Positions 59,513 through 64,000 of a stretch of DNA of 64,000 nt are shown here, in pieces. A program made the translations under genes and the position numbers. Each line of letters starts with the position of its first letter. Within the stretch, counting starts at the first letter, position 1. Below the pieces are notes generated by a model. It saw only the letters and a list, made by a program, of their open reading frames with translations, did no database searches and was not told the origin of the DNA. Source of the DNA: an uncultured Oscillospiraceae bacterium (GTDB lineage: Bacteria; Bacillota; Clostridia; Oscillospirales; Oscillospiraceae); the NCBI GenBank assembly GCA_934589525.1, contig CAKTOB010000011.1:8336-72335 (forward strand). The letters run 5' to 3'.

Positions 59513-59698
59513 TGTATCATCCCGGTGGAATGGGCACTACTCCACTAAATAGGCTCTATTCCGCTAAAATAAAGGAGGAACCCCCCGTCAGACTCACGGT
59601 GCGGCAGTGTGGAGACCTGTCGTAATGCCTCTGCCGTTTTGCTCGGCAGTGTGCGAGAACATACATTGAGGATTCAGTATGTTCGGAGTCAGAAAACT

Positions 59699-60892
59699 AT
59701 GGCAAGCTTATCCCTGAAGAACATCAAGAAAGTCTACCCCTTTAACGGCGACGACGCCAAGAAGAACAAGAAGAAAAAGAAGGGCGAGGAACCCGCCAAG
59801 AAGACCAACCTGCAGATCACGGATGAGGGCGTTGTTGCTGTTCAGGCCTTCAATCTGGACATCAAGGACAAGGAATTCATCGTTCTGGTCGGTCCTTCCG
59901 GCTGCGGTAAGTCCACCACCCTGCGTATGATCGCCGGTCTGGAAGATATTACCGATGGCGAGCTGTACATTGGCGACCGCCTGGTAAACGACGTGGCCCC
60001 CAAGGACCGCGACATTGCCATGGTTTTCCAGAACTATGCGCTGTACCCCCACATGACCGTTTATGAAAACATGGCCTTTGCCCTGAAGCTGCGCCATGAG
60101 TCCAAGGAAGAAATTGACCGCAAGGTCAAGGAAGCCGCCGAAATTCTGGACATCACCCAGTACCTGGGCCGGAAGCCCAAGGCCATGTCCGGCGGTCAGC
60201 GGCAGCGTGTGGCCATCGGCCGCGCCATCGTCCGGAATCCCCAGGTCATGCTGATGGACGAGCCTCTGTCCAACCTGGATGCCAAGCTCCGGAACCAGAT
60301 GCGTGCCGAGCTCATTAAGCTGCGCCAGCGCATCAACACCACCTTTATTTACGTTACCCACGACCAGACCGAGGCCATGACCCTGGGCGACCGGATCGTC
60401 ATTATGAAAGACGGCTTCATCCAGCAGATCGGCACTCCTCAGGAAGTGTTCAACCACCCCTACAACCTGTTCGTTGCCGGCTTCATCGGCACTCCTCAGA
60501 TGAACCTGTTCGATGCCGAGCTGGTGAAGGAAGACGGCAAGTACGCCGTGAAGGTCGGCGGCATCACCGTCACCCTGTCCGAGGAGAAGCAAGCCAACCT
60601 CACCAAGAACAACGTGGCTCCTCAGAGCATCGTTCTGGGTGTCCGTCCTGAGCACATCGAGCTGACCAACGACGGCATTGACGCCGTTGTGGACGTATCC
60701 GAAATGATGGGTTCCTCCGTCCACCTGCACGTGACCTCCATGGGCCGTGACGTGGTTCTGGTAGTTTCCACCATGAACATGACCGGTGCCGAGGTTGCCG
60801 CTCTGACCAGCGGTTCCGCCGTGAAGTACAACTTCGCCGGCCACGTCTGCCACGTCTTCAACAAGGAGACCGGCATCAACCTGGAAGCCTAA
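59699..60892 (+). CDS. Sugar ABC transporter ATPase, MsmK/UgpC type
   Basis: A 397-residue ATPase with the extended C-terminal TOBE region of the CUT1 sugar group. Walker A GPSGCGKST is near 68, Q-loop FQNYALYPHM near 112, signature MSGGQRQR near 162, Walker B MLMDEPLSNLD near 185. Residues about 13-42 form an insertion rich in lysine (DDAKKNKKKKKGEE) not normal for MsmK. Codon choice is unlike its neighbours (many GTT, GGT, CGT codons), as in strongly expressed genes. No permease or binding protein is adjacent, so it may energise several sugar importers in trans. Start ATG 59699. Confidence 0.92.
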   Translation: MASLSLKNIKKVYPFNGDDAKKNKKKKKGEEPAKKTNLQITDEGVVAVQAFNLDIKDKEFIVLVGPSGCGKSTTLRMIAGLEDITDGELYIGDRLVNDVAPKDRDIAMVFQNYALYPHMTVYENMAFALKLRHESKEEIDRKVKEAAEILDITQYLGRKPKAMSGGQRQRVAIGRAIVRNPQVMLMDEPLSNLDAKLRNQMRAELIKLRQRINTTFIYVTHDQTEAMTLGDRIVIMKDGFIQQIGTPQEVFNHPYNLFVAGFIGTPQMNLFDAELVKEDGKYAVKVGGITVTLSEEKQANLTKNNVAPQSIVLGVRPEHIELTNDGIDAVVDVSEMMGSSVHLHVTSMGRDVVLVVSTMNMTGAEVAALTSGSAVKYNFAGHVCHVFNKETGINLEA

Positions 60893-60976
60893 ACCATTAC
60901 ATAAAGCCCCCGGTTTTAGCGGGGTGTTCGTAAGACAGTTAAATTCAAAAATCTGAAAACCGTTGGTTTTCGAGGG

Positions 60977-61010
60977 ACGGCGTGGCTTCGGTCACGCCGT
61001 TTCTTCTTTC
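60977..61010 (+). terminator. Terminator after msmK-type gene
   Basis: Stem ACGGCGTG (60977-60984) / CACGCCGT (60993-61000), then TTCTTCTTTC. A weaker CCCC/GGGG hairpin lies at about 60908-60926. Confidence 0.7.
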
Positions 61011-61250
61011 AGAAGTTCGTCCAGAGGGATGAATCCAATACCGTCATACTGGATGTGGATGTGCTGGGTGCGCTTGCCGTTGACTTTCACCGGAGCATCC
61101 ACATAGATTGCCTTCACCAGTTCTCTCAGGGCATAGGGGTCAAGCTCCTCAATGCCCACATAGGGAACATTGGTGGTCAGCGGAACACCCCGTTTGCCCT
61201 TCGCTTTGTTGACAGCCCGGATATTCCGGTGTCCGGGCTGTTCGGTCTCG
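60992..61250 (-). pseudogene. Remnant of a large serine recombinase
   Basis: On the minus strand an open stretch without start codon reads RNIRAVNKAKGKRGVPLTT, NVPYVG, then EELDPYALRELVKAIYV, a segment with KRTQHIHIQYDGIGFIPLDE and a stop at 60992-60994. The first part resembles the middle of large serine recombinases and the last part their C-terminal end. They are fused by an internal deletion and the N-terminal catalytic domain is gone. Nothing convincing follows up to 61440. Confidence 0.65.
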
Positions 61251-61478
61251 CAGAGCGCACATACGGGGAATACCCGTATAGAAGTGCGCCCTTAGTATCC
61301 TAAGGGACTTCAGGTGTCCCGTTCCTCTTGACTGCCGATCTTCTGTGGTGAAGCATGCTTGAAGAACCTGCGCTTCGGTGGTAAAATACTCTCACAAAAT
61401 TTTTCCAAATCCCATGCAATATCTTTCTCCCTTTTTACGCCTATATAAGTGAAACGAAAAAACACTGGAGGTGATTCC

Positions 61479-62033
61479 TTGGAGGATCAGGGTATCATTG
61501 CCTTGTTCTTCGAGCGGTCTGAACAGGCCATTGAAGAAACAGACAAAAAGTACGGCGGGTACTGCTACAGTATCGCCTACAACATTCTCTCCAACCGGGA
61601 GGATTCTGAAGAAAGCGTCAGCGATACATATCTGGCGGCGTGGAATACGATTCCGCCCCGGCGTCCCAACTTTCTGAACGCTTTTCTTGCCAAAATGACC
61701 CGGCACATTTCCATTGACCGCTGGCGCAAGCTCAGCGCAAAAAAGCGGGGCGGCGGGGAGATCATTCTCGCACTGGATGAATTGGAAGAATGCGTGGACA
61801 CCCACAATGTGGAAACCGAACTGGTGAAAAAGGAATTGACACGGGTTCTGAATGCGTTCCTATCTTCCCTGCCGGAGACAGAACGGAATGTGTTTCTGTG
61901 CCGGTACTGGTATCTGGATTCCATCCAGACCATTTCTGAGGTTTCCGGTTTCAGCCAGAGCAAGGTGACTTCCATGCTCCATCGGCTGCGTGGGAAACTG
62001 CGGAAAAAGCTCAGTGAGGAGGGATATTTATGA
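61479..62033 (+). CDS. ECF-type RNA polymerase sigma factor
   Basis: A 184-residue sigma-70 family factor. Region 2 includes YCYSIAYNILSNREDSEESVSDTYLAAWNTIPP (read in parts, residues about 29-62) and LAKMTRHISIDRWRK; region 4 is LSSLPETERNVFLCRYWYLDSIQTISEVSGFSQSKVTSMLHRLRGKLRKKL at the C-terminus (helix-turn-helix). I start at TTG 61479 behind GGAGGTGA; GTG 61449 lacks a ribosome site. Its stop overlaps the next start as ATGA, so sigma and the membrane protein are coupled. Confidence 0.93.
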   Translation: MEDQGIIALFFERSEQAIEETDKKYGGYCYSIAYNILSNREDSEESVSDTYLAAWNTIPPRRPNFLNAFLAKMTRHISIDRWRKLSAKKRGGGEIILALDELEECVDTHNVETELVKKELTRVLNAFLSSLPETERNVFLCRYWYLDSIQTISEVSGFSQSKVTSMLHRLRGKLRKKLSEEGYL

Positions 62034-64000
62034 AAGCAATGGATTTGCTGGTTGGCTTTGGAAGCGTAAACGATTCGTATGTAATCAGTGCGGAGGAATT
62101 CCGTCAGGGTAAGCAGAAAGCACAGATCAAGCGTCTGTCCACACGGAAGATATGGTTGATTGCCGCTGTGATTGCGCTGACGCTACTTTTGGCGGGCTGT
62201 GCTGTCGTTTATGTGTTGAGCTTGCATGATATGAAGATCGGTGAGTACTCTGTAACAAAGCCAGAACACTATGGTCCCAACTGGGAAGTTATTGAGGCAA
62301 AAGAGAAAACGATTGAAGTTCTATCTGTACAAGGTTATTCCGACAGTCCAAATCAACAAGCGGTGAAGGAATTCAGGGACTATATCGACTCCACGAGTGG
62401 AGATAATATAACCAATACAGAAAAAATGCAGGAGATTGCACAAAAATACGGCTTGAAAATGCTAAGCGATGGTATTGATGTAAGCTATAATCAAGGATAT
62501 GTTCTGCTGGAATCCTTGCATCTTCCCGGTGTTTGTAAGTCCCAACCTTATGCTGGAATAAAGTATCAAGGTGGTACTTTCCATCCGGAGGGAACCTTTG
62601 ATATCAGCGTAGATATTGAACCAGACAACGAACTGTTGAAGTGGCCTTACACCATCCACGCTGACTTCCAGTATTACCAAAAAGGATATTTCAAATATCA
62701 TTATATTTGCGTTGAAAATCTAGATAGCTTCCAAGAGTGGATATATACAATGCCCGATGGAGAAACCGCACTTTTGGCGTTGGGTGAAGATGATGCATTG
62801 ATCATAGCAGAGCGCAAAAACGGCACATTCTGCGTACATTTTGATCCCCATGTGGGTATCTTTACTATGACACAAGAAACCATAGAAATGGTTGCAGACC
62901 TATTTGATTTCTCCATTGTTCCTCATACACTTTCGCCAGACGAGTGGCAATCTGCGAAAAATGAAATTCAGAGATTAGATGCGTTAGAACATCAGGAATG
63001 GCTCAAAATGGAAGCCCAGTGGAAAGATTCCTTGAAGAAAGGAGATTTCTCTGCATGGGTTCGGCAAGCCATCGAAGGTAGAACCTACGAAGAAGTAAAT
63101 GATTTAGGGTATGCTTTTTATGACATTGATGGCAATGGTGTAGACGATCTGCTGATTGGTCGTGATGGCTACTGCTTATCAATTTACTGGGAAGTAGATG
63201 GAGAAACAGAACAGTTTGTCAATGCGGCTGCGATTCTATTCCCTTGCGAGAATCAGACAGTCGGTTATGTTCTGGTACCCTGGGGCACCAATTATTTCTT
63301 TACCCATGCCGATAACGGGACTACGAATGGTGTTGCACACTTGAAATATGTTCCTGGTCATCCAGAGGGAGAATACCAAAAGGGTGATATGGAGTCTTGG
63401 AACAAGTACGAGGTTATCACGAAGGAAGAATTTGAAAGCATTATGAACTCCTTCGTACGAATACCGATCACCTTCCTGCCTCTGACAGAATATCCCCTGA
63501 ATGAGAAAGTACAGTTCTCTGAAGGAAATGGAAACTATGTTGAGGAATTCAACAATTACGAAGAGAAAATCCTATTGCGCTTAACTTCTCCAGAAGAACA
63601 GTGGCCCCGTTGGAAATATAATATTCAGGATTTGAATGATGATGGCATAGATGAACTGATTTGGAGCGAAGACGGACGCGTTACAATCTATACCATGGTT
63701 GATGGTGGGGTTCGTCCTTACAGAATGGTGAGTGATGGCAGTATCGCCCCGTGCCAGAATGGTATTATTGAAGCAGTCCAGCACTATGGTCCGGTTAATA
63801 AAACATATCGCTATTATCAGTTGAAAGGCGATCAGGCTGAGTTAATCGAGTATTTGCGCTACGATGTGGATAAAAGTCCTGATAATCCGTGGTTTCGCAG
63901 CCCGGATTTGACTGGACAGGATATTACATTGGAGCCTATCTCAGAAAAAGAAGCAATATCCATTATCGCTTCCTATGAACACCTTGAGATCACCATGAAG
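62030..64000 (+). CDS. Membrane-anchored anti-sigma-like protein with large external domain, 3' end cut by window
   Basis: Starts at ATG 62030 inside the sigma stop and stays open for 657 codons to base 64000. About 44 cytoplasmic residues precede one transmembrane helix (IWLIAAVIALTLLLAGCAVVYVL, residues about 45-67 in parts), and the rest is extracellular. Two calcium-loop-like units are seen: YDIDGNGVDDLLIG near 365 and DLNDDGIDELIW near 540, each in a FG-GAP/VCBS-like context. The arrangement matches clostridial sigma/anti-sigma pairs in which the membrane protein holds the sigma factor. The external signal is unknown. Confidence 0.8.
   Translation, partial: MKAMDLLVGFGSVNDSYVISAEEFRQGKQKAQIKRLSTRKIWLIAAVIALTLLLAGCAVVYVLSLHDMKIGEYSVTKPEHYGPNWEVIEAKEKTIEVLSVQGYSDSPNQQAVKEFRDYIDSTSGDNITNTEKMQEIAQKYGLKMLSDGIDVSYNQGYVLLESLHLPGVCKSQPYAGIKYQGGTFHPEGTFDISVDIEPDNELLKWPYTIHADFQYYQKGYFKYHYICVENLDSFQEWIYTMPDGETALLALGEDDALIIAERKNGTFCVHFDPHVGIFTMTQETIEMVADLFDFSIVPHTLSPDEWQSAKNEIQRLDALEHQEWLKMEAQWKDSLKKGDFSAWVRQAIEGRTYEEVNDLGYAFYDIDGNGVDDLLIGRDGYCLSIYWEVDGETEQFVNAAAILFPCENQTVGYVLVPWGTNYFFTHADNGTTNGVAHLKYVPGHPEGEYQKGDMESWNKYEVITKEEFESIMNSFVRIPITFLPLTEYPLNEKVQFSEGNGNYVEEFNNYEEKILLRLTSPEEQWPRWKYNIQDLNDDGIDELIWSEDGRVTIYTMVDGGVRPYRMVSDGSIAPCQNGIIEAVQHYGPVNKTYRYYQLKGDQAELIEYLRYDVDKSPDNPWFRSPDLTGQDITLEPISEKEAISIIASYEHLEITMK

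Noticed and set aside
61055-61303. 82-codon plus-strand ORF
   Set aside because: It is the antisense of the recombinase remnant and has no family resemblance.

Overview
The window reads as chromosome of a Gram-positive anaerobe of the class Clostridia, probably an Oscillospiraceae-type gut bacterium. Supporting signs are the strong AGGAGG ribosome sites, frequent GTG and TTG starts, a T-box leader, a cobalamin riboswitch, a holB-ricT neighbourhood like that of Bacillus, high overall GC, and short interspersed palindromic repeats. The family-level guess is inference. No plasmid or phage genes are seen. Mobile traces are one solitary serine resolvase, one recombinase remnant, and a tRNA-derived hairpin cassette.

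Layout. 1-3000: end of an ATP-grasp gene and a polar amino-acid ABC transporter. 3072-9557: housekeeping genes (asparaginase, Mn-dependent pyrophosphatase, DNA polymerase III delta prime, RicT, DegV). 9730-17316: an ArsR regulator, then a cobalamin-riboswitch operon encoding a peptide/nickel-type ABC importer and a MATE exporter. 17531-24212: a corrinoid one-carbon locus with a GntR repressor and a corrinoid protein facing a methyltransferase, a second corrinoid protein, a DASS carboxylate transporter, a 49-residue protein, a UroD-type methyltransferase and a DUF1638 protein. 24336-40645: a 16-gene minus-strand glycopolymer operon read from one promoter at 40781-40809. 41032-42091: serine resolvase, hairpin cassette, tRNA-Tyr and tRNA-Thr. 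42175-46327: hypB, a 956-residue flavin/iron-sulfur oxidoreductase and hypA. 46647-48907: feoA-feoB. 49011-53969: a second minus-strand glycan cluster. 54139-55511: an iron alcohol dehydrogenase with an orphan microcompartment vertex protein. 55508-57815: T-box-controlled metG. 57816-59038: a lyxose-isomerase-like gene and a probable type I toxin-antitoxin locus. 59484-60892: an MsmK-type sugar ABC ATPase. 60977-64000: recombinase remnant, ECF sigma factor and a large membrane-anchored anti-sigma-like protein running off the window.

How genes work together. In the large glycan operon RmlA and RmlB are present without RmlC or RmlD, and are joined by FdtA-, FdtB- and acyltransferase-like proteins, which together should make a dTDP-3-acylamino-3,6-dideoxyhexose. 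A thiolase and a 3-hydroxybutyryl-CoA dehydrogenase are translationally coupled to the acyltransferase, which suggests the acyl group is 3-hydroxybutyryl made on site. This AT-rich core sits inside GC-rich flanks (sugar transferase and ligase on one side, glycosyltransferase on the other), so it looks like an exchanged specificity cassette. The corrinoid locus has the parts of a methyl-transfer system (carboxylate uptake, UroD methyltransferase, corrinoid carriers, tetrahydrofolate methyltransferase) and a palindromic operator at its start site. The cobalamin-riboswitch importer upstream fits a corrinoid-dependent lifestyle.
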